NCBI GenBank assembly: GCA_029255685.2
Contig: CM055315.2
Span: 27,223,501-27,287,500, forward strand
Reading direction: 5' to 3'
DNA length: 64,000 nucleotides
Source of the DNA: Silene conica
Lineage: Eukaryota; Streptophyta; Magnoliopsida; Caryophyllales; Caryophyllaceae
Numbering within the stretch: the stretch's first letter is position 1; each line of letters starts with the position of its first letter. Positions 13,175-25,147 of this stretch are shown in pieces. The translations under genes were made by a program, and so were the position numbers. The notes under the pieces are model-generated. The model worked only from the letters and a program-made list of their open reading frames with translations. It was not told where the DNA came from and made no database searches.

Positions 13175-14420
13175 CGATGTTATAGTAACCTTAGCCAAAC
13201 CTTGACACGAACCTAAAGTTATACTAGCACTAACCATAACTTCGATTCATACCTCAGGTTTACGTTAGTCTCAGCTATAACTTTAACTCGTAGTTCAAAG
13301 TTATATTAACTTCAGCTATAACTTTGAGTCGTACTCAAGGTTGTACTAGTTTCAGCTATAACCTTGAATCATATTTTCAAGGTTACACATACTTCACTAT
13401 AACCTTGAGCAACACTCTTGTCCATTAGCCTTGCCAACATCTAGGGTTTTCTCGCGAACCCTAGTTGCGCCCACGACACCCATAACGAATTATCAACACA
13501 TTATAATCCACAATTACGATAATAAAACATACATAAATATATGAGACATAATTAATCCATGACAATAAATAATCAAACATGTACTAATCGTACAAACAAT
13601 CATTAAATCATATCAATTACATCAATTGACATAAACACAATTAAAAGAGAAACACCTAGCTACCTTTTTGGCAATTAATGAAAACCTCCATAAAGAATAC
13701 GACCAACAAAGCCTTGTGTCCAACACGTTTCAATAACCCAAAAACGAACTTTAACGAAAGCGGAAATCCCAATACTTGTGATAAAAATTGTACGAAACAA
13801 TAACTCTTTCGAAAACGCCAAAGGGAAAGACATCTTCTTCTTCTTCTTTATCCATTAAAATAAGAGACCCAAAACGTAGGTCTAAAGGTCCATACAAATA
13901 ATTCTCAATAAAATATTTTGAATATATTATATTGTAGAGGTAAGAGCAAAGATTTTGAAAATATAATTTATGTATGAGTTTTGAAGAATAAAAGATATTC
14001 AACAATGAAGTCAAAGGGAGAAAATAGAAGAAAGAGAGAATGAGGCGTGCGGCAAAACTCGCGCACGAAACAAAACAATTAACCTAGTTGCTTGCTAGGT
14101 TAGATTATATTTATAAGGAGATTAGCTAATGGGCTTTTGGTCCATTAGCTCATATAATGGATTATCTGATTACAAATTGGATTGAGCCATATTAAAACGT
14201 AAAACGAATTTGAAATAGAAAGGTAAATATTAAATTAAAATAATTAATTATTGCACGAAAGTTTTAACCCATCCAAAAGTAGATCAAAATGAGGAATAAT
14301 GAAAATAGGACGGAAGATATAATTATAAATATTTCCAAAATACATTAATAAACTTCGAAATAATTAATTAAATAAAATACTTTTATAATAAAATATTATT
14401 ATAAAATACAGGGTGTTACA
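13175..14420 (-). repeat. 3' LTR of element B, truncated
   Basis: Matches about 57085-58319 closely and ends GGGTGTTACA. Roughly the first 1.3 kb of the LTR in plus-strand order is missing, including the five-unit hairpin array. The second array (GTTATA/TATAAC hairpins) is present at about 13175-13412. Confidence 0.87.
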
Positions 14421-16021
14421 ATCTAACCCTCTAAAAAGAAGTTTCGTCCTCGAAACTTGAATTTCAAACATGAGATCAAAACAAGGTAAGAATTACAAGT
14501 GATCATCAACGAAAGTCATCTCGGAATCCTAACCGCTGCGCACTCTGATCCTTACCCACACTCAAACCATAAGGAGATATCACACATACTCAATGATATT
14601 ATCATCTTCACACACTCTACAACCTCAAAATATATATCAAACTCATACTATCAAAACTCAAAATAATCATTTAGCTCCAGATGATCTAGTTATCGTAAAA
14701 CCACAATGTTTTCACACATGCATCACCTTTAAGCATGTGGTTAACACTCATAAACACCATTACATCTCACATACTAAATCGTCAAGCTTTCCTCACTTTC
14801 ACCAAGATCACTCAAAATCATTAAGTAGTACACTCATCATTGTGTACTCTTTCATCTCATGAACTATCTAACTTCTAGTCCTCGTATTCCAAACATTACT
14901 CCACCACCATTAACCATCATATATGACCTCTCATAAATTTATTACTATTTCTCCAAGTCCAAATAACTTTCAACAAACACTTCAATTATAGCTTACCATT
15001 CACCACAAAATATGACATTGACCAAAACCTCAAACAGATAATCTCAAAGCCATAAAACTCTTCCAAATAAGCAAACTCTTCTATTCACGTGTGCCATTAA
15101 ATTATTCCTACTATAACCTCCTCAAAATTGGCAGTGCTTACTTTCATATACAACTCTTAGCCTCAAAACACTTAATATAAACTCTCGATAATCCCCGATA
15201 TATATATATTATCCAAAGTCATCAATCTCAAACCTCAATCTCACCACCTAAGCATCAGTCACACTTGCAAGATCCCAAATCATTATCTTTGAACACTTAT
15301 CATCAACAACGCATTTCCATCAAAGCGTAACAACATCACTATACAAATCTCATCACCCATGCTCATATAAAACTAAGCTTATAACCTCAATTCGTAGTTA
15401 CGACCTACCATCCATGAACATCATCTCAACATTAAGAATCCACCAAAACACTGTATAAAGCTATGTTCATCAAAATAGTAACATCCTCAAACTTTCAAAC
15501 CTCATATAAGACCTTTTATACTCTTTCTCCAAAACGCTATATGTCATTCAAATTCATACTCTCATTCACAAATGTTACTATGCTCTCAATCTCCAATAGC
15601 CAAACATCAAACTCAAAGATCTAACATTCCTCACGAAAGGATTCAAGCTTCCACTACGAGATGATCACAAGTAGCTCTAAATATATTTCAAACATTTTCA
15701 AGTTACCATAAAAGAATAAATAACTTGTAAACCAAAATCGAATATGTTCGCGCAATACCACAAAGCAAACGAAAACATAGTTTTAGAAAGTATAAGCTCA
15801 ATTAGATATAAATGTAAAGAGGATAATTACAAAACTTCAAAGAAGAAGGAACTAAAGCTTAAATAAAGAACAAATAGAGAGTAACGATAGATAAAACAAA
15901 CAAAGGAAAAAGATAAATAAGAAAATTTTGGTCTAAAGGCTCAAATAGAAGAGGTATGGTCGACACGTGCAAAGATGACAAAAATGGAAGACTCCAAAAA
16001 CAATTTTATCAACACCAAGAC
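14421..16021 (-). other. B interior, segment 1 (polypurine-tract side)
   Basis: No coding domain. It begins with the polypurine region (minus strand AGAGGGTTAGAT) and the inverted repeat AAGTTTCG-TCCT-CGAAACTT at 14439-14458. The rest is AT-rich non-coding sequence. Bases 16017-16021 (AAGAC) are the left target duplication of element C. Confidence 0.75.
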
Positions 16022-18921
16022 TGTAACACCCCCATTTATTTAAGAGCCTTTAGCAAGACATTCTCAAATAAATAGAGCTGTTACCATCTCGGAATGTCCG
16101 AGGTAGTGAATAATAAAGTAAAACAACCAAAGTACTTTATAAAAACTTATAAAATTTAAACTTGGTTATTACAGTTACTACATAACAGAAAAGAAAATAC
16201 AACTGATGACTTCTCTAGATGTGATATAATTCTAAGTCGGTCCAAAATACGCATCTCACATTCCTGCCCCAGCTCCTAGCTCATCTGTCTCTGACCTGCA
16301 GAATCTACTCCCCATTCCGGATCATCGTAAGTGTACACGAATACACTCTCAACCTCACGGTTGAGTAGGGTAACACAATAATTATAATGCAACAATTATG
16401 ATATGCAAATGCAATGATATGCTCGAGCTCAATCTCAATCTCAATCTCAATTCTCAATCTCAAACTCATACCCTTGCACCAAGCCATACCGAACCTCCCG
16501 GCAGACTGTAATCGGTCGTCACCGAACACCAGCTCAATAGCTGATAAGACACCAGGCCTGGTCTGCAGAACCACCCTGGGCTTTATATCAGAACAATATC
16601 TGACCATAACTTTCTCAGTAACCAATGCATATGCTATGCTCATGAATGCCACAATATAATTATTTAATCATGCTATCAAATACTGAAATACTCATGTCAT
16701 TGCCAATAATCCACAATCAATCCAACCAATATCATTCTTATATAATTCATGCTTGCATCCATCACATACAAGGCAACATCCTTTCATAACACATCACAGA
16801 GTAAACATCCATTCATATCACTTCATAAAGTATAGTGTCAGTGTATCCTACCTGGATAGCAATGTAATCCAACAACAAGCCAGCAAGTAAACCGAATTAT
16901 GCCTCGTCAACATCGTCACCTAACAATTATAATATACGTAATCACTAACTAATACAATTATGCAAACTAATATAATATATAAATCATTTCAATTAGTTAT
17001 TCGTTCATATTTATATTTTATTGCTCATAACCACGTACATGGATTATCACAATATTATATCACTAATCGCTTATTAACAAATATATTGAACTACTTATAA
17101 ACACATTATAATAAATTTATCCCACACTAACAATTGAAAACATACTAAATATAGTATACCATTCTAATAATCAATTATTACTACTTTTAATAAAATAGAA
17201 TACTCAAACATTAGTATCAATATTAATACTAATAATTACAACAACAGTAACATAAACAATAATAATCAAAATAACAATAATAAGCATAATAACACAAACA
17301 ACCCCTTAGATCCTGGGTTCGAATCCCACGACCAACAGTAAAACAAAAATATACTCAAACCATCCAACCACTCTAATCCGTACAGCCCAGGTTCACGGCA
17401 TCACCGCCACCAACCAAGACACCCACGACCATCACCATCTATCCTAAACTCAACTATGTACTACCCTCTACGACTTCCACCCATTGTACACCACCAGTGA
17501 CCACCACGTCAACCACCACAACAATTCTAAACAGCCTGCACACACGTTATTACTTAGTTTTCAGCAACTCGTTTATGCACTCCCTTCTTATCGCGCTGAC
17601 TCCTCTCACCACCATGCCCCACACTACCCCTGGCTACCACCGTAGTCACCACTGACTCACGGTGGTTCTAGAGGTACCCCACACTTACCCTTGTCCTCAT
17701 CTAAACCACCACGATAACCTCCCTAACTTCATTGCTCATACACGACTCATAACCCCCTATTCTGACTCTACTATTTTGAACAACCACCATCGACGACATT
17801 CTCCACCCATGGCCACCACACCAACACTAGGGTGGTCGTCACTACACCAGTAACCTTCCACTCACAACCCAGATGCAAAAACTACCCCCAACTAGAACCA
17901 AAACCCGACACAAAAAGACATCAGACCCGCATCCCTATTTCTGGTTTGAACCCGAAATTACTTGCTTATGGTGGTGCTCCGACCACCACAAGCCAACCTA
18001 CCACCACCCACGCAACTTACTAACATCATAATACCATTACACATAGATTCGTACCAAAACAGACCTGTTTACACACTTCGAATAACAACTGGAATAAAAC
18101 ACGAAACAGAGACGAACAACATTGACTGTCGACAATTATCGCGTTTATGGTGATGCCCACGGTGGTCCTTTGGTTGTTGACGATGGTAGGTTTGTGAAGG
18201 GTCCTACAACGGTTACTCTAGGTCAAAGTATTCTACGTCGAAGTTCATTTGGAGCGAGAATGAAAGCCTTGAACTTACCTCGATGATGAGCGACGAAGGT
18301 GATAATGCGTGATTTGCAGCTCTTTCTTCCCTTCTCCTCCACCTCACGGTGGTGGCTGCTAGGGTATACGAGACATGGGGGATGGGATGGGTGTTTAGGG
18401 TTAGGGTAGGACATGTAGAAGGGTTACAACGAGATATGGAGGCTGTTGACACAAAGGGTATTAGGGTTTGATTTAACATAATATGTCGATGGGTTTGTGT
18501 ATGTCGTTTGCATTGTTTCTCTTCCATGGTCAAATTCTATCCTAACCCGAGTCCAAGCCCATAACAAATAGTCCATCACGCATATCGCAGTACTATACTA
18601 TCTATATATACCGTTCTCGCATCGTAAATTAAATTAGCAAGTACATATAATAATTTATACTAATTAACTATGTAATTAGTACTAATATATAATAATTTAT
18701 ACTAATTAACTATGTAATTAGTACTAATAAATATAAATTAAATTAATTATAATAATATAAAATTATTTGTACTTTCATAAGAATATATAAAAAAATTAGA
18801 ATTTAAATATAATTACGACTTAAATAATAAAACGAGTATAAACGAGAAATAAATATAAAATATGAAATATATTTAATTATTAATATATTATTAAAATAAA
18901 GAAATAAGAAATAATCGTAGA
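16022..18921 (-). repeat. 3' LTR of element C, main part
   Basis: Pairs with 31026 onward. Against the right LTR it has an extra CTCAAT run near 16435-16460 and an extra tandem copy of about 50 bp near 18640-18730. It includes GGTTCGAATCC (17316-17326), an exact match to the Pol III B-box consensus. It is interrupted by D; the last bases GTAGA are D's left target duplication. Short frames inside are not supported as genes. Confidence 0.9.
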
Positions 18922-19970
18922 TGTAACATCCCAATATTTCGGGACTTGGAAGTTTAAAGATTTTAAGTTCAAGTTCGAGAAATAATTTATATTTCGTAAT
19001 TTGTGGAAATTCATTTAAATAACTGATTAATTTATACGAGAATATTTTAAAGGATTTAAAAAAGGTTTCATTTAACTGCTTAATTTACGTCTTAGCAATT
19101 TAATTTCATAATCCGGAAATATTTATATCGTCGTAAGTTTATAGTTACCTTAAGTTGGTGTTTTTAACTTAAACCGTCTTAAAACTTGTCTTATGGGCCT
19201 AACTTGTTAATGGACCCATTTTCCCTCTTTTTACTCACAAAACCCTAACCCCACCATCCTCCACCTCTCTTCTTCATTTCATTTTTCAGATTTGCAAACA
19301 TTTAGCAAACACCATTTTTGCATCTTTTCTCCTTCAACCTTAAAACATTCATAAAATCTTCGTTTCTTATCCGATTGAGACGATTTTCGCGGCTACGGAT
19401 TCCTTGTCTCGAGCCCGTCGTTTTAAGGTAATCAATCTTGCATTTTGTGACAATTGAAATTTCGGCCTGTTTGGGATATTTCGAAATTCGTGATTAGTTT
19501 TGATGTTTTGTCGTTTTAGGCGGTGTTTGTGTTAGCCGGAAGAGGACTTGGTGATTATTGAACAAGATCTTGAAGGTTTCGCTAACTAAAGGTGACGATA
19601 ATGAGAAACTCGGCCTTTATGTGTATATTAGCAAGTTTGATGTGTTCTTATGATTAGTTTCTGATTTTGTTGAAGTATAATGTTTAAAGGACTTAGTAAC
19701 ATGATTAGGAATGTTTTATTGTGATGAATTCATGGTTGTTGATGTTCATATGCTCATATGTTGTTTTCTGAAAATTTACACATTTTGCGACGGATACTTG
19801 ATATAATCATTTGAGGATTGTTATGGGATTTGTATGCTGTTAGGATAGTAGTATTGGATGTTTATAATGTTGGGCAAATCATACTTGTAGCCATTATTGA
19901 AGATTGTACGTCGATTTGTGAAGTTTTGAAAGGGCTGGAAAAACCCGAAATTCGTATCAGGCTCTCTGAG

Positions 19971-20354
19971 GCGGTCGACCGACCGGCCGCCGGTCGACCG
20001 GCTGGGAGCGCATCTTGAGTGTTTTTCGTATTTTGAAGTTTTTGGCCTTAGGACTGCCAGCCGGCCGACCGGCTGCCTGCCGACCGGCTGGTAGTCTCTT
20101 GTGTAGTGTTTTGTGTTGTTTTGCGAAGAACATAGGAAAGAAAGGAAGCCCAGCCGGCAGACCGGCCGCCTGCCAGCCGGCTGGGAGTACGTGTGGGAAT
20201 GGTTTACGAGTTTATGAAGGCTAGGGTATTGGGTTCCCAGCCGGCCGACCGGCTGCCTGCCGACCGGCTGGGAGTCTCTTGTGATTCCTTGTTTTTAAAG
20301 AGAAAGTCTGAGAGGGTCACCAGCCGGCCGACCGGCTGCCTGCCGACCGGCTGG
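19971..20354. repeat. Five GC-rich palindromic units in the D 5' LTR
   Basis: Units near 19971, 20055, 20150, 20236 and 20320, spaced about 85 bp apart. The common arms are CCAGCCGG and CCGGCTGG around a CCGACCGGCTGCCTG-like centre. They stand out sharply from AT-rich surroundings. In some units the flanks extend the pairing in a unit-specific way: GACTGCCAGCC pairs with GGCTGGTAGTC in unit 2, and GGGTC with GACCC in unit 5. Confidence 0.9.
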
Positions 20355-20644
20355 GGACCCCTGTAGGCGGTTTTGTTGTAATTCATTCGTAACTTTCAAT
20401 CGGTTAATCGGTTTTTATTGAAACTCGTTTTGTGTACCCGTGATATGTATTTGAGGTCCCCGGGGGATGGGCAACATTATATTGGGTTCGGGAATGGAGT
20501 AAGGATAGAGACCCCCCGGTCGGGTAACCGAAAGGGAAACCGGCTCTCCCTCAACTTAGTTCCCGGGGTCAATTAAGTGTTGATTAGAAGTTAAAGGTAG
20601 AACTATAGAGTAGGTCATAGACTTGGATGATATTGTTTTGATGC

Positions 20645-21233
20645 GTATTAAGTTATGCCTTAAGCTGGCCTCTGAACTTAATACGTAGGTTGTTTGTCGT
20701 GTATGGGAACATGCGTTGAGTTTTCGCCTCCGAGTTCCATACATGTCTGTTTGTCGTGTCTGGGACATGCGTTGAGTTTTCGCCTCTGAGTCTAGACATG
20801 TATGTGTGATCGCGTCAGGACATGCCTTAAGCTGGCCTCTGAGTCTGACGAGTAGAGCAACTGCACGACGGGGCAGTCAGGTTGTCATACCTTACCCGGA
20901 GTGCAGGTGTTTGGTGCTAGAACATGCGTTGAGTTTTCGCCTCTGAGTTTAGTACATTGTGATGTAGTAGGGGAACATGCGTTGAGTTTTCGCCTCTGAG
21001 TTCCTTACTTGTGATAGTGAATTGAATGCTAGTCCATGCGTTGAGTTTTCGCCTCTGAGTCTAGTGTTCTGTGATAGCCGGTCCATGCGTTGAGTTTTCG
21101 CCTCTGAGTCCTTGCTTGATATTGTGAACTTGGTATCTAGGTTATGCGTTAAGATGTCGCCTCTGAACCTTTATACTTGCTGAATGTTTGGTAATTAGGT
21201 TATGTCTTAAGTTGACCGCTAAACCTCTTTACT
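20645..21233. repeat. Ten stem-loops with constant loop and variable stems (D 5' LTR)
   Basis: Each unit has a conserved 23-nt apical segment that begins ATGCGTTGAG (or ATGCCTTAAG) and ends with CCTCTGA. Unit-specific arms flank it. Examples: CGTATTAAGTT/AACTTAATACG (20645-20655, 20676-20686, 11 perfect pairs), GTATGGGAAC/GTTCCATAC, CGTCAGGAC/GTCTGACG, AGTAGGGGAAC/GTTCCTTACT, GTATCTAGGTT/AACCTTTATAC. The loop-closing pair is T-A in units 1, 9 and 10 and C-G in units 2-8. Confidence 0.9.
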
Positions 21234-21903
21234 TGATGTTATATCTGCTTGCCTTAGAGTTTGGTACAGTGTCAGATATGCATGTTGAAGTTTGTGAATA
21301 TATCGCTTGAGTTGTAATCTGTTCATCCAAGGCATTGGATGACTCTTTTATCGGTTTCATAAATAGTTGGATTGAAAGACCCCCCCTACTGGGTAACCAG
21401 TAGGGAAACCGGCTCTCCTTCCTAACGGTTTATGAAGTTGGTTGAGAGCCGTGGACTAGAGTTTGCATGATAGTATGAGGACAGTTGATGAGTTGTTTAT
21501 GCTTCACATGTTATATATGTTGGAGTATTCTGTATTGCTTTATGTGTTACGTGTTGTCACAAAATGTGGCTAGGAGAACTCTAGTCACTCCCCACTTATT
21601 GTGGCGTACATGTTTACATGTATGTAGGTACATGACAGGTGGTTGGCAGAGGGTTGCATGGAGCTAGCGAGCGATGATCATATTCATCGATTGACTCACA
21701 CGTTTACGTTAGCTAGACTTAGTTTACATTTCAGTTTGAGTGCCTGTAGGGATGTACCATCCCAGGCTGTTTGTATATGTATTTTACTTTCAGTTACAGT
21801 TTTTAATTCACCTCGCATGTTAGTTATGTTAAAAAGTTTTAATTCCGCTGCATTTTTAGTATTTTGTATGTTTTATATTTCCGCTTTCGCGAGGGGTTTT
21901 ACA

Positions 21904-24900
21904 GTTGTTATCAGAGCATTATTGCTCCCGACGCACTCATGTGACCCCCAACCTTAACTTGACCATATAACTAAATAATGAATGAGAGATGGGTTAGATT
22001 TAAGGACTTATATTGTAGTCTGTTTTGTGATTGCTCTTATTAGGCTCTAACGTGTTTGTTGATTGTCATTGACTTCACTTTTATACCTCCCGATCGACGA
22101 ACCGTGGGCTTATCCATTTGGCGGTGGAGATCGGAGTTTCTACCGAAGATAGAGGATTCGTGCTATTGTTGGAGAATGCTTCTGAACCTTGAAGATAATC
22201 CTCTTCCTTTGTGCATCACCTTCTTTGATAACTCCGAATGCATATCCTTCTTCTAGAATATCTGTCTATCTCACCTGAACGGATCTTCATATCTTTTCAG
22301 CTTAACCTCGTTACTTGCTTCCTTAAGGTGCCCTCTAGGTAATCTTTCCTTTAATGGATTTGGAGGAACTAGTCTTAGGACAACCGTAAGCTGTGTTATG
22401 AGAAATATTGTTATTTGAGGAATAACTTAAGAGGTATCGAGAGACATGTTTTGGTGACCCAAGGGTCTAGTTGTCTATCCAATTGGGAGAGTAAAAGATG
22501 AGTGATAGGATACTTGCTTGAAGGTTGAGTTGTATACTTAGTATTCGGTGGAACCTAACCTTGAGAACCATGCTTAGATCGTAAAAGTTTGTGGATTGTA
22601 GTGTAATGTTAAGGAGTTTTATAAGATAATTGAGGATATAGAGCGACCTAGAAGAATGGGCTTAAGATACTAATGAAAAAGAACAGATGAGTAAAGTGAG
22701 TTAGTGTCAATTGACTTAGGCGAGTGATTGAGCTGAGAAAGGCTCGTTGTTGAGGAATATGAATCATTTGCTATAATAGTGGAATACTCGAAGAGGCTGA
22801 CTTAGGCTTAGAGGAAGTGAATCACTATGTGACCCTAGGTTGCTTAATAAATCTTAGCGTTTATTTATTGAAAAACTTAAGAGGAATTTGAGGTTGCACC
22901 ACCAGTATGTGGATGGGATGAAGTACTTTATTGAGAGATGGAAGTTCAGAAACTTGATGGTTAAAAATTGTTAACTTGTGGACAGTGAGGTAAGTAAAGT
23001 GGATATAGCATATAGGGGCGATAACCTGAAAGTGTTATTGAATTGTCATTTGAGGGACTAGCAGAGATGAGACATCTCAAACTTTTGGAATAGGTAGATA
23101 CCGTTTAAAGTTTGAAAGATTAGGGTATATAAATCATTGGAGGAATTGTTCGTGAGAACCGATAATTGAATGACTTGATGTGGAAAGTAAGAAGTGAGAA
23201 TCCCGTGAGAATAGTGAGAGACCCGCACCTTGGGAGATGTCCGTAATCGTTTCTTTCATATCGCTTCTCTCCTTTCCTTTCCTTTGCTTCTCCTTCTGAT
23301 CATGGCTTCAATTTCATTGGAGTCCATAGCCTAAAGTTTCTTACCTTGTCATCTCGTTGTTCCTCGAGTCGTTTTCTTATGACTCTCGCGGAACCTGTAT
23401 CGTGTTTGTCTCTGAGGTTCATATCTCATCTCTTCTTCCGTGAGCCTTGTTCCTTTTCATTTAGATTAGTGGCGAGATCGACCTGTTCTTGGGATAGAGA
23501 TACATGCCTTGAGGAATGCTTGGTTCTGCGTTGTCAGGATTTGGTTGAGAGAGTTGGTGAGAATAATGTTCGGGCAATGTTGGACAGTGTGCCGTCTTGA
23601 GAGTCCATGTTAGATGGATTGTGTGTAAGTGATCTTTGTAGATTTCTAAGCACCATTTGAGGATTGGAATAGAATGCTTGGAGTTATAGATGAATTTAGA
23701 GGAATGTGCCTTAGATAGTGATGAAGTGGTCAAATGGATGAATGAGGTAAGTTAGTGCTACTTGATCTTGAGAAATTGCTTAATCGCAGGAGGGATCACT
23801 TACTTGAGGAACGAGAGTTATTGGTAACTGTGTGAGAATATTGAGACATTTACAAGTGGACTTATGGAGCTGACTGAGTATTGACCTTGAGTTACTTATA
23901 GAACCTCGGCATTTGCCTATTGACGTACTTACGGGTAGCCGTTGATGTTTGGGGTAATCATAGAGTGGAAATTTGAAACTTGTAAGTGTTCATAAATATC
24001 AATTGAGGAATCTCGGAATATGAATGTCTAAACCTTATGGAAACTATAAGAGTGAAAATTGTTACTTCTTTGGAACTTCATTTGGGATGCATGTTGTCGG
24101 TAAGTAGTTGGAAACAAGAGGATTTAAGAGTTGTTACCTTAGTAAAGTCTCGATTTGATTGATCACTGTGATTATAAAATTTGGGAACTTAGGATGTCAA
24201 ACCTTGTGGAATGGGTTTGTCAGGATCGAACCGTTAAAATTTAAGGTTATAGGATGATGAATACCATATCTTGGGTTTTGAGTATTCGTTGTTATGGTGA
24301 TAGAATTCCGGTTCAGAGTTTTGGAAGACTTCTTGTTGAGGAATACCTTGTTCTGTGGATGAGATAATGGTAAGAGGGATCGTGAAACCATTGAGAGTCT
24401 AGAGATCACCTGAACTGTCATTCTTGGGATATACTAGGAATCGTTGTAACGATGTTTTGATTACGGATTGAGCGGTTAGTGTACCCATGATTCGGCAAGA
24501 GTTACCGTCATCCTTGACCTCTAACCTGGTTGTTTCATTCCTTCGATCCTTCCTCGCGTGTTCTGTCAGCTGTGAAACTAGAAACTCTTAATCCTTCGTG
24601 TCGAAAGTAATCTCTATGATCGTTTCTACGCTCCCGGTGACTCTTTTTGGAATTTGTTCACAACTGTTAACCCTAAAAGTTGTAATTTTTGGAAAATCTT
24701 AATTGTTTTGAGGATTTGGAAACTGCTCCCTCTTTTGTTGAAAGTAAATAAAGGTTGATTTTGAGGAAAACTTGATTTTAAAGAGCAGAACGTTTTACAA
24801 CTTTGATGGATTTCAGCGTTGACTGCCACTGCAACTTGTTATTGGAGACGTCTGATAACCTGTGATGTGCTTATCAACACCGAATCAATCTAAATTTTGA

Positions 24901-25147
24901 ACCTTATCGATTTAATTTTGGGACTTGTCTCAGATTTGGAACGTCGGACTCTTGAATACGTAACGAGAATCCCAATGTCCATTGACAAGACTTGTGCCTT
25001 AGACTCTATTTGTTTTTGAAACCTTTTCGAAAGTTAAAGTTTTGGGTTACCATAACCCGGGTAGTACGTTTTGATAGCTAGTTTTGTTTCCGTACTTACT
25101 TCTGTTTTCAAGTTTCGAGGACGAAACTTTTTGAAAGATGGGGTGAT
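21904..25147 (+). other. Interior of element D, non-coding
   Basis: Starts with an altered primer site TGTTATCAGAGC (21906-21917; iMet sites here normally read TGGTATCAGAGC). No gag or pol motif is recognisable in any frame. It ends with the inverted repeat at 25110-25129 and a purine-rich tract GAAAGATGGGGTGA before the 3' LTR. Confidence 0.8.

Larger units (their letters stand above)
18922..21903 (+). repeat. 5' LTR of element D
   Basis: It contains two structured tracts: five GC-rich palindromic units (19971-20354) and ten stem-loops (20645-21233). The second tract is bracketed by two copies of a GACCCCCC...GGGAAACCGGCTCTCC block (20510-20549 and 21378-21418). Apparent small proteins rich in Ala-Gly-Arg-Pro come from the GC-rich repeats and are not genes. 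Confidence 0.92.

Noticed and set aside
14593-14862. Open frame of 89 codons in the B interior
   Set aside because: AT-rich, low complexity, no domain; expected by chance in this composition.
17311-17330. Possible tRNA gene from the T-arm-like sequence
   Set aside because: No acceptor, D or anticodon arm can be found around it.
18390-18412. TTTAGGGTTAGGG, possible interstitial telomere repeat (also near 33393)
   Set aside because: Only about two units, in both C LTRs; too short and LTR-embedded.
19818-20386. Small Ala-Gly-Arg-Pro-rich open frames on both strands, repeated near 26044-26612
   Set aside because: They are translations of the GC-rich palindromic units in the D LTR; present in both LTRs, with no domain or start context.
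20645-21233. Looks like a CRISPR array: constant repeat with variable spacers
   Set aside because: This is a plant LTR; the variable segments are complementary arms of hairpins, unit length varies, and there is no cas context.
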